A DNA stretch of 64,000 nucleotides from NCBI RefSeq assembly GCF_015350975.1, contig NZ_JADKRX010000003.1:417278-481277 (forward strand). Reading direction: 5' to 3'. This stretch comes from Curtobacterium sp. VKM Ac-1395 (GTDB lineage: Bacteria > Actinomycetota > Actinomycetes > Actinomycetales > Microbacteriaceae). The notes under the pieces are model-generated. The model searched no databases, was not told where the DNA came from, and worked only from the letters and a program-made list of their open reading frames with translations. The position numbers were made by a program, and so were the translations under genes. The number at the start of each line of letters is the position of its first letter. Positions within the stretch are counted from its first letter, which is position 1. Of this stretch, positions 43,513 to 52,225 are shown one piece after another.

Positions 43513-44940
43513 TCATTCGCCTCGCGCGTGCCGAGCCGCCTCGGCCGCCGGCGTGCCGGGTCGGTGTTCCTGGACCCAGTCGTCGGTGTTGCGCTGTGGG
43601 GCGTAGCTGATCGCGAGCGACCCGGCAGGGACGTCCTTGCGGACTGTCGTCCCTGCACCCGTGTACGCCCCGTCCCCAATCCTAACCGGGGCGACGAACA
43701 CGTTGTGCGAGCCGGTCCGGACGTGCGACCCGACCTCGGTGCGGTGCTTGTGCACGCCGTCGTAGTTCGCCGTGATCGTGTTGGCCCCGATGTTGGAGTC
43801 CTCGCCCACCTCGGCGTCGCCGATGTACGACAGGTGCGGGACCTTGCTGCCCCGGCCGATCCGCGCGTTCTTGGTCTCGACGAACGTGCCGATCTTGCCC
43901 TGGTCGCCGAGGACCGTGCCCGGCCGCAGGTACGCGAACGGCCCGACCGAGGCGCCGTCGCCGATCACGGCGAGCGTGGCGTCGACGCGGTTGACCGTCG
44001 CTCCAGCGCCGACCTCGGTGTCGCGGAGGGTCGTTCCCGGGCCCACGACGGCGCCGGCCGCGATGGCCGTCGCGCCGATGAGCTGCGTGTCGGGGAGGAT
44101 CTCGGCGTCCGCCTCGATCGTCACGTCGAGGTCGATCCACGTCGAGGTCGGGTCCTGGATCGCCACACCGGCGAGCTGGTGGCGCCGGACGATGCGGTCG
44201 TTGAGCACCCGGGCCGCGTCGGCGAGCTGGGCGCGGTCGTTGATGCCGGCGACGACCCACGGGTCGGGCAGCGTGACGACGTCGATGCGCCCGCCGCGTG
44301 CCTGGATCAGGGCCGGGGCGTCGGTGATGTACATCTCGCCCTGGGCGTTCTCGGTCGTGATCGCGGGCAGCACGGCACGCAGGTGCGTCACGTCGAACGC
44401 GTAGATGCCCGCGTTCGCCTCGGTGATCGCGCGCTGGTCCTCGGTCGCGTCCTTGTGCTCGACGACGCCGACGAAGGCCCCGTCCGCGTCGCGCAGGATG
44501 CGCCCGAGTCCGGTGGGGTCCGGCGCGATGGCGCTGACGAACGTGACGGCGTTGCCGGCCACGCCGTGGGCGTCGACGAGCGCACGGAGGCTCGGCCGGT
44601 CCAGCAGCGGGACGTCACCCGAGAGCACGATGACCGCCCCGTCGAACTCGGCCGGCAGTGCTGCCACGGCCACCTCGACCGCACGGCCCGTGCCCGGGAC
44701 GTCGTCCTGGTCCACCACGATCGCGTCCGGCATGCGCTCGGACACCTCGGCGGCGACGCGCTCGCGCTCGTGCCGCACGACGACCACGACGTGCTCCGGC
44801 GCGAGCGACTCGGCCGTGCGCAGGACGTGGGCGACGAGGGGCAGCCCGGCGAGTCGGTGCAGCACCTTGGGCGTGGAGGACTTCATGCGTGTGCCCTGCC
44901 CGGCGGCGAGGACGACGACGGCGATCCGCTGGTCGGTCAT
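43513..44940 (-). CDS. glmU: bifunctional UDP-N-acetylglucosamine pyrophosphorylase/glucosamine-1-phosphate N-acetyltransferase
   Basis: Two-domain enzyme making UDP-GlcNAc for the cell wall. The uridylyltransferase domain has VVLAAGQGTRMKSSTPKVLH near residue 9 and DVPLLDRPSLRALV; the C-terminal left-handed beta-helix carries hexapeptide repeats (TTLRDTEVGAGATVNRVDA and on) and the acetyltransferase stretch GANTITANYDGVHKHRTEVG. The ATG at 44938-44940 matches the family start. Upstream, the gap to the MFS gene is filled with palindromic repeats. Confidence 0.95.
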   Translation of the reverse strand: MTDQRIAVVVLAAGQGTRMKSSTPKVLHRLAGLPLVAHVLRTAESLAPEHVVVVVRHERERVAAEVSERMPDAIVVDQDDVPGTGRAVEVAVAALPAEFDGAVIVLSGDVPLLDRPSLRALVDAHGVAGNAVTFVSAIAPDPTGLGRILRDADGAFVGVVEHKDATEDQRAITEANAGIYAFDVTHLRAVLPAITTENAQGEMYITDAPALIQARGGRIDVVTLPDPWVVAGINDRAQLADAARVLNDRIVRRHQLAGVAIQDPTSTWIDLDVTIEADAEILPDTQLIGATAIAAGAVVGPGTTLRDTEVGAGATVNRVDATLAVIGDGASVGPFAYLRPGTVLGDQGKIGTFVETKNARIGRGSKVPHLSYIGDAEVGEDSNIGANTITANYDGVHKHRTEVGSHVRTGSHNVFVAPVRIGDGAYTGAGTTVRKDVPAGSLAISYAPQRNTDDWVQEHRPGTPAAEAARHARGE

Positions 44941-44988
44941 GTCCCCATCCTGGCCCACCCGGCGAGCGCGCACCAACGCCACCACCCA

Positions 44989-45035
44989 CCGGACGGGAGG
45001 CTCCCCCCGCGTCCGGCACCGAGCCTCCCGTCCGG
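44989..45035. repeat. dispersed palindromic element, copy C (perfect arms)
   Basis: CCGGACGGGAGGCTC (44989-45003) and GAGCCTCCCGTCCGG (45021-45035) are perfect inverted 15-mers around a 17-base spacer. It is the best-preserved copy of the family in the window. Confidence 0.75.
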
Positions 45036-45056
45036 CGGCCTCCCGCTGCCCGGCAG

Positions 45057-45092
45057 CGACACCCTCGAGGTCGTACGACAGCGAGGTTGTCG
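45057..45092. repeat. 36-bp palindromic repeat, copy 1
   Basis: The unit is itself an imperfect palindrome: CGACA at the left end and TGTCG at the right, CCTCG opposite CGAGG, and a perfect central GTCGTACGAC. A second copy follows 26 bases later. Confidence 0.7.
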
Positions 45093-45118
45093 CGGTCCGG
45101 CGGCGTCCCAGACGCACG

Positions 45119-45154
45119 CGACATCGTCGAGGTCGTACGACAGCGAGGTTGTCG
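45119..45154. repeat. 36-bp palindromic repeat, copy 2
   Basis: Differs from copy 1 at only two positions near the left end; the last 28 bases (45127-45154) are identical to 45065-45092. It lies 42 bases after the MFS stop in transcript direction, so either copy could form a terminator or RNA-stabilising hairpin. Confidence 0.7.
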
Positions 45155-45196
45155 TTCTGAGTCGGGAAGGGGACGGGCGGCGGCGCGCCCCGCGGG

Positions 45197-46576
45197 TCAG
45201 GCGGCGGCGGGGACGCGGGGCTCGGGCTTGACGAAGGCCATGAGCACCAGGCCAGCGACCAGGACCACCACCACGCCGATGATCCCGAAGCGCGTCGATC
45301 CCCCCACGGTCACGGCGAGGCCGAACATGGCGGGGGCGATGAACGACGCCGCACGACCGGTGGTGGCGTAGAGGCCGAAGAGCTCACCCTCGTGGCCGGG
45401 CGTCGCGAGCCGGGTGAGGTACGAGCGCGAGGACGCCTGCACCGGCCCGACGAACACGCACAGTGCGAGCCCGAGCACCCAGAACCCGGCGGGCGCGCTG
45501 CCCACGAAGAGCACCGCCGTCCCGCACACCGCCAGCCCGACGAGCGACACCATGATGAGCGCGCGCGAGCCGAAGCGGTCGTCGAGCCGGCCGGAGGCGA
45601 AGGTCGCGATGCCGGCGACGACGTTCGCGACGATGGCGAACAGGATCACCTGCGACGCGCTGAACCCGAAGACCTGCGCCGCGATGATCCCGCCGAAGAT
45701 GAACACCGCGCCGACGCCGTCACGGAACACCGCGCTGGCGACGAGGAACGCCAGGACGTTGCGGCGCTCGCGCCAGAGCCGGGCGATGTCCCGGCCGAGG
45801 TCCCGGTACGCGGACAGCAGCGTGCCGGCGCGGGCGTCGTCGCGCGCGGCCTCGGGCACGACGAGGAACAGCGGGACCGAGCTCACGGCCAGCCAGACGG
45901 CGGCGATGCCGATGGCCACGCGGACGTCCCATTGCCCCGAGGCGACGGTCGCGGGCAGGTCCAACAGGCCCGCGGTGTCGCCGGCGCCGAAGTCCTGGAT
46001 GCAGAGGACGAGGAGCACGACGAGCAGCACGATGCCGCCGAAGTACCCGGCAGCCCAGCCGATCGCCGACACGCGGCCGGTCGAGCGACCGGGAGCGACC
46101 TGCCCGAGCATCGCGTTGTAGCCGACGCACGCGATCTCGTACGCGACCGTGCCGATGCCGATGAGCGCGGCGCCGAGCACCAGGAACGGCTGGCTCGGGG
46201 CGACGAAGACCATCGCGCCGATCGACAGGGCCACGCCGATCGTTGCGACGAGCACGGAGCGGCGACGGTGCCCGGAGGAGTCCGCGAGCCGGCCGACCGC
46301 GGGGGCGACCAGGGCGACGACGATGCCGGCGATCGTCAGCGCGGTGGAGACGACCGTGGCGTTGTGCGCGAGTTGGTCCTGCACCGCCTGCTTCGCGGTG
46401 GCGGAGCTGTCCTCGGCCGCGACGAGCGCCGGGTCGACGAACGCACGGCTCGCCAGGTAGGTGCTGAACACGAAGGTCGTCACGACGGCGTTGAACGCCG
46501 CCGATCCCCAGTCCCAGAGCGCCCAGGAGACGAGGGCGCGACGATCGGTGCGCTGCGGCGGTGGAGCGACGGTCAT
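45197..46576 (-). CDS. MFS transporter, Atg22/UMF1-like
   Basis: A 459-residue major facilitator with about twelve hydrophobic segments, similar to the Atg22-like efflux branch. It begins LVSWALWDWGSAAFNAVVTTFVFSTYLAS, which is the family hallmark; GRLADSSGHRRRSVL is the MFS loop 2-3 motif, and VGPVQASSRSYLTRLATPGHEGELFGLY lies near the ninth segment. The ATG at 46574-46576 has TACGGT six bases upstream, suggesting a leaderless mRNA. Substrate unknown. It precedes glmU on the same strand but is separated by repeats. Confidence 0.85.
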   Translation of the reverse strand: MTVAPPPQRTDRRALVSWALWDWGSAAFNAVVTTFVFSTYLASRAFVDPALVAAEDSSATAKQAVQDQLAHNATVVSTALTIAGIVVALVAPAVGRLADSSGHRRRSVLVATIGVALSIGAMVFVAPSQPFLVLGAALIGIGTVAYEIACVGYNAMLGQVAPGRSTGRVSAIGWAAGYFGGIVLLVVLLVLCIQDFGAGDTAGLLDLPATVASGQWDVRVAIGIAAVWLAVSSVPLFLVVPEAARDDARAGTLLSAYRDLGRDIARLWRERRNVLAFLVASAVFRDGVGAVFIFGGIIAAQVFGFSASQVILFAIVANVVAGIATFASGRLDDRFGSRALIMVSLVGLAVCGTAVLFVGSAPAGFWVLGLALCVFVGPVQASSRSYLTRLATPGHEGELFGLYATTGRAASFIAPAMFGLAVTVGGSTRFGIIGVVVVLVAGLVLMAFVKPEPRVPAAA

Positions 46577-46770
46577 GCGCGAACCGTAGCGCGTCCCAGT
46601 GGCGCGGGGGTGGCCCCGGTCCGGGGCGCGTACGGACAACCGGTCGCGAGGAGTCGAGACACCCCGCTCAGGTCCGCCGATCGGTCGAGAACCGTCGGCC
46701 AGGGCGTCGCACAGCGACGCTCACCGACCGCACGGCGGCACGCACACGGTGTGTCGTGACCGGTCACGCT

Positions 46771-46816
46771 CCGGACGGGAGGCTCGGGGCAGGCTGGCAC
46801 CGAGCCTCCAGTCCGG
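46771..46816. repeat. dispersed palindromic element, copy D
   Basis: CCGGACGGGAGGCTCGG (46771-46787) and CCGAGCCTCCAGTCCGG (46800-46816) form inverted arms with one mismatch around a 12-base spacer. Confidence 0.7.
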
Positions 46817-46840
46817 CGGATGGTGCGGCCATCGATCGAG

Positions 46841-46889
46841 GGAGCAGGAATCGTCGGGTGCGGTCAGGCGACCCGACGATTGCTGCTCC
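46841..46889 (-). terminator. hairpin terminator after polyol dehydrogenase gene
   Basis: A long stem: GGAGCAG with CTGCTCC at the ends and ATCGTCGGGT with ACCCGACGAT inside, around an 11-base loop, 22 bases past the dehydrogenase stop. It would end the whole six-gene minus-strand run. Confidence 0.75.
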
Positions 46890-46911
46890 TTCGACGGCGT
46901 GCGTGGGCGCG

Positions 46912-47952
46912 TCAGGCTGCGGGGACGCCGCCGGGGTAGACCACGGACTTCAGGGACTCGGGGTCGGTGTCGCTCTCCAGGGCCTCGCGCACGTCGTCGA
47001 GGCCGAAGCGCCCCGTGACGAGCGAGTCGAGGTCGATCTGGCCCGAGGCGACAAGCTCGATCGCGACCGGCCACGTGCCGGTGTAGCGGAAGATGCCGGT
47101 GACCGTTACCTCGAGGTTCTGGATGTGCTCGACGGGCAGGGTCATCTCCGAGTTGCCGAGGCCGACCAGGACGGCCGCTCCGGCGGGTCCCACGGCCTTG
47201 ATGCCGTCGGAGACCGCGCGGGGTGCACCGCTGGCGTCGATGAAGGCGTCGACGGGCACGATGTCGGACGCGACGGACACTACCGTGGGGTCGACGACCT
47301 CGGTCGCGCCGTAGGACAGCGCCCGCTCACGCCGCTCGGCGACGAGGTCGCTGACGACGATGCGGCTGGCGCCGAACGCCTTGGCGGCCTGTGCGCAGAT
47401 GATGCCGATCGGGCCGGCGCCGGCGATGAGGACCGAGGAGCCGGGGACGATGCGGGCCTTGCGGACCGCCGCGATGGCAACGGAGAGTGGTTCGAGGAGG
47501 GCGCCGGCCTCGAACGACACGGAGTCGGGCAGCGGGTGCGCGAACTCGGCCTCGATGGTGACGTACTCGGCGAAGGCACCGTCGACCGGCGGCGTCGCGT
47601 AGAAGCGCATGTGCGGGCACAGGTTGTACCGGCCGGCCAGGCACTGGGCGCAGCGGTGGCACGGGCGCTGCGGCTCGACGGCGACGCGCTCCCCGATGCG
47701 GGCGGTGTCGACGCCCTCGCCGACGGCGGTGATCGTGCCGGAGAGCTCGTGGCCGAGGACGAGGGGCTCCTCGACGACGAAGTCCCCGATCCGGCCGTGG
47801 CGGAAGTAGTGCACGTCGGAGCCGCAGACACCCACGGCGGCGACCTGGACGAGCACGTCGCCGGGGTCGACGGCGGGGACGGGGCGGTCCTCGATCGTGA
47901 GGGCGTCCTGGCCCTGCAGGACGCTGACGCGCTGGGTGTCGGTGGTGCTCAT
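46912..47952 (-). CDS. zinc-dependent alcohol dehydrogenase, sorbitol/xylitol dehydrogenase type
   Basis: Medium-chain dehydrogenase of 346 residues, expected to interconvert a polyol and ketose with NAD+. Catalytic zinc ligands are Cys43 (VGVCGSDVHYF) and the His of VLGHELSGTI; the structural zinc site is the Cys cluster CHRCAQCLAGRYNLCPHM. GAGPIGIICAQAAKAFGASRIVVSD is the NAD fold. The ATG overlaps the ROK stop as ATGA. Last gene of the run; with xylAB next door xylitol or arabitol is a candidate substrate, but this is inference. Confidence 0.88.
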   Translation of the reverse strand: MSTTDTQRVSVLQGQDALTIEDRPVPAVDPGDVLVQVAAVGVCGSDVHYFRHGRIGDFVVEEPLVLGHELSGTITAVGEGVDTARIGERVAVEPQRPCHRCAQCLAGRYNLCPHMRFYATPPVDGAFAEYVTIEAEFAHPLPDSVSFEAGALLEPLSVAIAAVRKARIVPGSSVLIAGAGPIGIICAQAAKAFGASRIVVSDLVAERRERALSYGATEVVDPTVVSVASDIVPVDAFIDASGAPRAVSDGIKAVGPAGAAVLVGLGNSEMTLPVEHIQNLEVTVTGIFRYTGTWPVAIELVASGQIDLDSLVTGRFGLDDVREALESDTDPESLKSVVYPGGVPAA

Positions 47953-49358
47953 GCGGTGCTCGCTCTCTGGTGCGTGGTGGCGCGGTCGGCGGGGGTGCCG
48001 TCAGCCGCGGCGGGGTCGGTGTCGGCGACCCGGCCGGGGTCGGTGTCGGCGACTCGGGTGGGGTCGTCGAGGAGGTCGCGGAAGCCGATCTCGGCGGCTC
48101 CGCGGAGCAGGACGTCCCGGCCGAGGGCGGCGGGGACGATGCGGACGCGGTCGGCCATGGCGGCCATCGACTGCTCCCGCACGGCGGTGACGATGCGGTC
48201 CCCCACGTGCCCGAGCAGCACGCCGAGGAACCCACCGAGGACGACGACCGCGGGGTTCACGGTGTGGATGGCGTTGCGGAGCCCGGTGGCCAGCGCCGCC
48301 ACCTGCCGGTCGACGACGCGCTCGACTGCGGAGGGACCCTCGGGGAGCGCTCCGGCGTCGGCCGACGTCGCGGCGTCGGTCAGCGCCACGGAATCGGCCA
48401 GCGCCGCGGCGAGCGCCTGCAGGTCGTCGGCCGGGACCCCGGTGACGGCGACGAGCGCTGCCCGGGACGCCTCGGTCTCCAGGCACCCGATCGCTCCGCA
48501 GTGGCAGCGGATGCCGTTCGCGGCGACGAAGGTGTGGCCCATCTCGCCCGCGTACCCGTCGGCGCCGCTGAGCGGTCGACCGGCGCTGATGACGCCCCCA
48601 CCGATGCCGCTCGCGCCGCCGTTGAGGTAGATGAGGTCGCGGACGCCGCGGCCGCTGCCGTAGAGGTGCTCCGCCCGGGCGCCGAGGTTGGCGTCGTTGG
48701 CGACCCGGACCCGGTGGCCGGTGGCGGCGGCGAGGGGTTCCGCGAACGGCTCGTCGCGCCACCCGAGGTGCGGGGCGTACCGGACCAGGCCGTCCTCGAC
48801 GCGGACCGTGCCGGGGATCGCGACGCCGATGCCGACCAGGCGGAGGCCGACGAGCTCCTCGTGCAGGCCGTCGAGCAGGGCGGCGACGAGGCGGACGGCC
48901 TCGACGGCGGTGGGCCGCTCGGTCGTGTGCTCGGTGACGCGGACGCGGATGGAGCCGTCGAGCCCGACGAGCGCCACGGTGACGGCGTCGATCTCCACGG
49001 TGACCGCGGCCGCGACGACGTCAGCAGAAGCGCGGACGGTCGGGCTCGGGCGACCGCGGCCGGTGCCGGTGCCGGTGCCGGTGCCGGTGCCAGTAGCTGT
49101 GCCGGTGCCCGGCGTCAGCGGGGAACCGGCCGCCGGCGCGGCTCCGGCGGCCGGCGCGTCGCCGCCCGCCCCGGCAGTCGCCCCGCCGTCCAGGTCCTCC
49201 CCCACCAGCCCGAGCTCGACGAGCTCCCCGACCAGGGCCAGGGTGGTCGAGCGGTTCAGCCCGGTCAGTCGGGTGAGGTCGGCCCGGGTGAGGGGGCCGT
49301 CCTCGTGGACGATGCGGAGCACGCGGGCGGTGTTCCGCCGGGGGACGTCGGTCGGCAC
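47949..49358 (-). CDS. ROK family transcriptional repressor (XylR/NagC type)
   Basis: A 469-residue regulator. The winged helix at residues 7-52 is RRNTARVLRIVHEDGPLTRADLTRLTGLNRSTTLALVGELVELGLV. A linker of about 50 residues, unusually rich in Gly/Thr/Ala/Pro, is partly made of Gly-Thr repeats. The ROK sugar-kinase-like domain has GYAGEMGHTF and the zinc motif CHCGAIGCLETEASRAAL. The C-terminus carries a short RVADTDP duplication. GTG at 49356-49358 follows GAGGG, eight bases after the isomerase stop. It is probably the regulator of this run and of the divergent xylAB genes through the ATGTTG-N7-CAACAT site. Confidence 0.88.
   Translation of the reverse strand: MPTDVPRRNTARVLRIVHEDGPLTRADLTRLTGLNRSTTLALVGELVELGLVGEDLDGGATAGAGGDAPAAGAAPAAGSPLTPGTGTATGTGTGTGTGTGRGRPSPTVRASADVVAAAVTVEIDAVTVALVGLDGSIRVRVTEHTTERPTAVEAVRLVAALLDGLHEELVGLRLVGIGVAIPGTVRVEDGLVRYAPHLGWRDEPFAEPLAAATGHRVRVANDANLGARAEHLYGSGRGVRDLIYLNGGASGIGGGVISAGRPLSGADGYAGEMGHTFVAANGIRCHCGAIGCLETEASRAALVAVTGVPADDLQALAAALADSVALTDAATSADAGALPEGPSAVERVVDRQVAALATGLRNAIHTVNPAVVVLGGFLGVLLGHVGDRIVTAVREQSMAAMADRVRIVPAALGRDVLLRGAAEIGFRDLLDDPTRVADTDPGRVADTDPAAADGTPADRATTHQRASTA
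49061..49108. repeat. hexanucleotide tandem repeat inside ROK gene
   Basis: Five perfect CGGTGC copies (49061-49090) followed by three decayed or variant copies. As the unit is six bases, length changes keep the frame and only alter the number of Gly-Thr pairs in the linker. Confidence 0.75.
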
Positions 49359-49366
49359 GCGGACCC

Positions 49367-50401
49367 TCAGCGCGACCGCGAGAAGGCGGCGTCGAACGAG
49401 GCGTCGGGCGGTGCGATGGTGCCGAGCCGCCGCACGAACGCCAGCGCCTCGGGACCGCCGACGAGCCGGTCCATGCCCGCGTCCTCCCACTCGACGCTGG
49501 TCGGCCCGGTGTACCCGATGTGGTTCAGCACGCGGAACACCCGCTCCCAGGGCACGTCCCCGTGGCCGGCGGTCACGAAGTCCCAGCCCCGGCGCGGGTC
49601 GCCCCACGGCAGGTGGCTGCCGAGGCGTCCGTTGCGGCCGTCGAGCTGCTTCACCGACTCCTTGCAGTGCACGTGGTACACCCGGTCGGCGAAGTCGAGC
49701 AGGAAGGCGGCGGGGTCGAGGTCCTGCCAGACGAAGTGCGACGGGTCGAAGTTGAAGCCGAACGCGGGGCGGTCGGCGAAGACCTCCAGCGTGCGCTTCG
49801 CCGTCCAGTAGTCGTAGGCGATCTCGGACGGGTGCACCTCGAGCGCGTACCGCACGCCGACCTCCTCGAACACGTCGAGGACCGGTGACCAGCGGTCGTG
49901 GAAGTCCTGGTACCCGGCGTCGATCATCGCGGGTGGCACGGGCGGGAACCCGGCGACCGTCTTCCAGATCGAGGACCCGGAGAACCCGGTCACGGTGTCG
50001 ACACCGAGCGCGGCGGCGGCACGGGCCGTCCACTGCAGCTCCTCGGCGGCGCGCTGTCGGACGCCCTCGGGGTCACCGTCGCCCCACACGTGCGGCGGCA
50101 GGATGTCCTCGTGCCTGGCGTCGATCGGGTCGTCGCACACGGCCTGCCCGACCAGGTGGTTCGCGATCGTCCAGACGCCGAGGCCGTTCTCCCGCAGGAT
50201 CCGCTGCCGGTCGGCGACGTACTCCGGGTCCGTCGCGGCGCGCCGGACATCGAGGTGGTCGCCCCAGCAGGCGATCTCCAGGCCGTCGTAGCCCCACTCC
50301 CCGGCCAGTCGTGCGACCTCCTCGAACGGCAGGTCGGCCCACTGTCCGGTGAACAGCGTGACCGGACGGGAGGCTCGCCCCGCGTCCGCCACGGCGCTCA
50401 C
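49367..50401 (-). CDS. sugar phosphate isomerase/epimerase TIM-barrel protein
   Basis: A 344-residue xylose isomerase-like TIM barrel. Possible ligands: [29 protein letters not shown] (Glu/His), [13 protein letters not shown] (Asp/His), [11 protein letters not shown] (His) and [12 protein letters not shown] (Glu). This set resembles subfamilies paired with Gfo/Idh enzymes. The GTG start at 50399-50401 overlaps the upstream gene stop as GTGA. The first 13 codons are encoded by copy E of the dispersed palindrome, so the natural N-terminus ([11 protein letters not shown]) has been extended or rebuilt. The reaction is unknown. Confidence 0.8.
   Translation of the reverse strand: MSAVADAGRASRPVTLFTGQWADLPFEEVARLAGEWGYDGLEIACWGDHLDVRRAATDPEYVADRQRILRENGLGVWTIANHLVGQAVCDDPIDARHEDILPPHVWGDGDPEGVRQRAAEELQWTARAAAALGVDTVTGFSGSSIWKTVAGFPPVPPAMIDAGYQDFHDRWSPVLDVFEEVGVRYALEVHPSEIAYDYWTAKRTLEVFADRPAFGFNFDPSHFVWQDLDPAAFLLDFADRVYHVHCKESVKQLDGRNGRLGSHLPWGDPRRGWDFVTAGHGDVPWERVFRVLNHIGYTGPTSVEWEDAGMDRLVGGPEALAFVRRLGTIAPPDASFDAAFSRSR
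50362..50393. repeat. dispersed palindromic element, partial copy E inside coding sequence
   Basis: CCGGACGGGAGGCTC followed by a spacer nearly identical to that of copy C (GCCCCGCGTCCGCCAC), without the right arm. It encodes residues 3-13 of the isomerase on the minus strand. Confidence 0.65.
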
Positions 50402-51483
50402 CAGGACTCCGGTCGGGAGCCGGCGGCCACCGGGGCCGGTCGGTCGACACGCGACCCGACGGTCACGACGGTGTGGTCACGGCCGGCGGTGGTGATCGCC
50501 TCCATCACGTCGAGGACGTGGAACGCGAGGTCGCCGGAGGCCCGGTGCTCGCGGTCGGTCTCGACGGCGCGGGCCAGGTCGGACAGTCCGTAGCCACGGC
50601 CGGCGTCCCGGTACCCGGCGCCGACGGGCAGCTCGCGCCAGTCGCGGTCGTCGGCGGTGGCGATGCGGACGGGGTCGGAGAAGCGGTTCGGGTCGGCCAC
50701 CTCGAGGGTGCCGGCGGTGCCGTACACCTCGAAGAGCGGGCTCTGGGTGGCCCAGACCTCGAACGACAGGGTCACGGTGGAGACCACGCCGCCCTCGTGT
50801 TCCACGATCGCGACGACGTGCGTGTCGACGTCCACCGGCAGCACCGTGCCGGCTGCTGGGCCGGTGGCGATCGTGCGCTCGCGGGTGGACCGGGTGGTGC
50901 TGCCGCTCACGCGGACGACCGGGCCGAAGAACGTGACGAGGCTGGTCAGGTAGTACGGGCCCATGTCGAGGAGCGGACCGCCGCCCGGCTGGTAGTAGAA
51001 GCCGGGTGCCGGGTGCCAGAGCTCGTGCCCCGGGGCGCTCCACGACACGGCGGCGCCGAGCGCGGTGCCGATCAGGCCGTCGTCGAGCGCGGCCCTGGCG
51101 GTCTGGATCCCCGTGCCGAGGACGGTGTCGGGCGCGCTGCCGACCCGGAGTCCGGCGGCGCGCGCCTGCTCGAGCACCGGGGTGGCCTCGGCCGTCGAGA
51201 GCGCGAGGGGCTTCTCGCCGTAGACGTGCTTGCCCGCGGCGAGCGCCCGCGCGGCGACGTCGGCGTGTGCGGCCGGGATCGTCAGGTTGAGGACGACGTC
51301 GACGTCGTCGTGCGCGAGCAGCTCGTCGACGCCGAGCGCCAGGACGCCCTGCTCGGCGGCGACGGCAGCGGCACGCTCGGTGTCGAGGTCGGCGACCGCG
51401 GTCAGGCGGAGGTTCGGCAGGCTCGGGAAGTGCTCGAGGTACTGCTTGCTGATGTTCCCGACGCCGACCATGCCGACGTTCAT
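50398..51483 (-). CDS. Gfo/Idh/MocA family oxidoreductase
   Basis: NAD(P)-dependent sugar oxidoreductase, 361 residues. Rossmann start [21 protein letters not shown], the EKP motif in [19 protein letters not shown], and the C-terminal-domain block [21 protein letters not shown] with the catalytic region. The ATG overlaps the ThuA stop (ATGA) and its stop overlaps the isomerase start (GTGA), so ThuA, oxidoreductase and isomerase are translated together. Subfamily differs from the 52226-53422 protein. Substrate unknown. Confidence 0.85.
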   Translation of the reverse strand: MNVGMVGVGNISKQYLEHFPSLPNLRLTAVADLDTERAAAVAAEQGVLALGVDELLAHDDVDVVLNLTIPAAHADVAARALAAGKHVYGEKPLALSTAEATPVLEQARAAGLRVGSAPDTVLGTGIQTARAALDDGLIGTALGAAVSWSAPGHELWHPAPGFYYQPGGGPLLDMGPYYLTSLVTFFGPVVRVSGSTTRSTRERTIATGPAAGTVLPVDVDTHVVAIVEHEGGVVSTVTLSFEVWATQSPLFEVYGTAGTLEVADPNRFSDPVRIATADDRDWRELPVGAGYRDAGRGYGLSDLARAVETDREHRASGDLAFHVLDVMEAITTAGRDHTVVTVGSRVDRPAPVAAGSRPESW

Positions 51484-52172
51484 CGTGCTGCCCACAGGAG
51501 TCCCCTCTCGATGACGGTGCGGAGCGGCTGGGACTCGACGATCTCCACGCGGTGCCCGGGTGCGGACACGAACACGCGGCCCTTGCCCCACTGGCGGGTC
51601 CAGATCGCCGGTGCGGTGACCGGGCGGTTCCAGGCGTCCCACGGGCGGGCCTCCTGGGTCGTGGTCGCGAGGACGTCGTTGTACTCGTCGCTGAGCACCC
51701 AGTACTGCTCGGTGACCAGGTCGAAGTCGTCGATGCCCTGCGTGATCGGGTGTTCGTGGCCGAGGTCCGTCATGTGCACGGTGTACGGCACGTAGTTGTC
51801 GGACTGCTCACCGATGCGTTCGTCGGGGTGCTTGCCCGCGTGGTGGGCGAACTGGCCGCCGATCATGTGCAGGTAGTCCGCGTTGTTGCGGTAGGCGTCC
51901 GCGATGCCACCGTGCCAGCCGGCGAGCCCGGTACCGGCGAGGACCGCCCGCTGCAGACCGGCGAACTCGTCGTCGGCGATGGTCGTCATGGTGTTCACCT
52001 GCACGACGAGGTCGGTCTCCGCCATCACGGCGTCGTCGGCGTACACGGCCGTGGAGTCCTCGACGCGGACGTCGAAGCCGTTGTCGCGGAGGAACGGGAT
52101 GAAGACGTCCGTGGTCTCGACGGGCTGGTGTCCGTCCCATCCTCCGCGGACGACGAGTGCGTGGCGTGCCAT
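51480..52172 (-). CDS. ThuA domain protein (trehalose utilisation-like)
   Basis: A 230-residue class I glutamine amidotransferase-like fold of the ThuA family. It begins RHALVVRGGWDGHQPVETTDVFIPFL and contains VVQVNTMTTIADDEFAGL, GTGLAGWHGGIADAYRNNADY (the family's hallmark), HPITQGIDDFDLVTEQYWVL and GKGRVFVSAPGHR. ThuA proteins act on keto-disaccharide intermediates made by ThuB-type Gfo/Idh enzymes. The ATG is set by GGAGG upstream. Its place between two Gfo/Idh genes strongly suggests a 3-keto-sugar intermediate in this locus. Confidence 0.9.
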   Translation of the reverse strand: MARHALVVRGGWDGHQPVETTDVFIPFLRDNGFDVRVEDSTAVYADDAVMAETDLVVQVNTMTTIADDEFAGLQRAVLAGTGLAGWHGGIADAYRNNADYLHMIGGQFAHHAGKHPDERIGEQSDNYVPYTVHMTDLGHEHPITQGIDDFDLVTEQYWVLSDEYNDVLATTTQEARPWDAWNRPVTAPAIWTRQWGKGRVFVSAPGHRVEIVESQPLRTVIERGLLWAAR

Positions 52173-52225
52173 GGTGCCCTCCTGGTGGGCTGTGGTCGTG
52201 GGGTCGGTCCCGGTCACGGTCTCGG

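Larger units (their letters stand above)
46577..46911. other. 335-base intergenic region between MFS and polyol dehydrogenase genes
   Basis: No gene is supported. It holds the -10 of the MFS gene (46583-46588), a palindromic element copy (46771-46816) and a terminator hairpin (46841-46889). The remaining 180 bases show nothing recognisable. Confidence 0.6.

Noticed and set aside
49061-49108. Hexamer repeat considered as a CRISPR array
   Set aside because: Perfect in-frame Gly-Thr codon repeat inside the ROK gene; no spacers.
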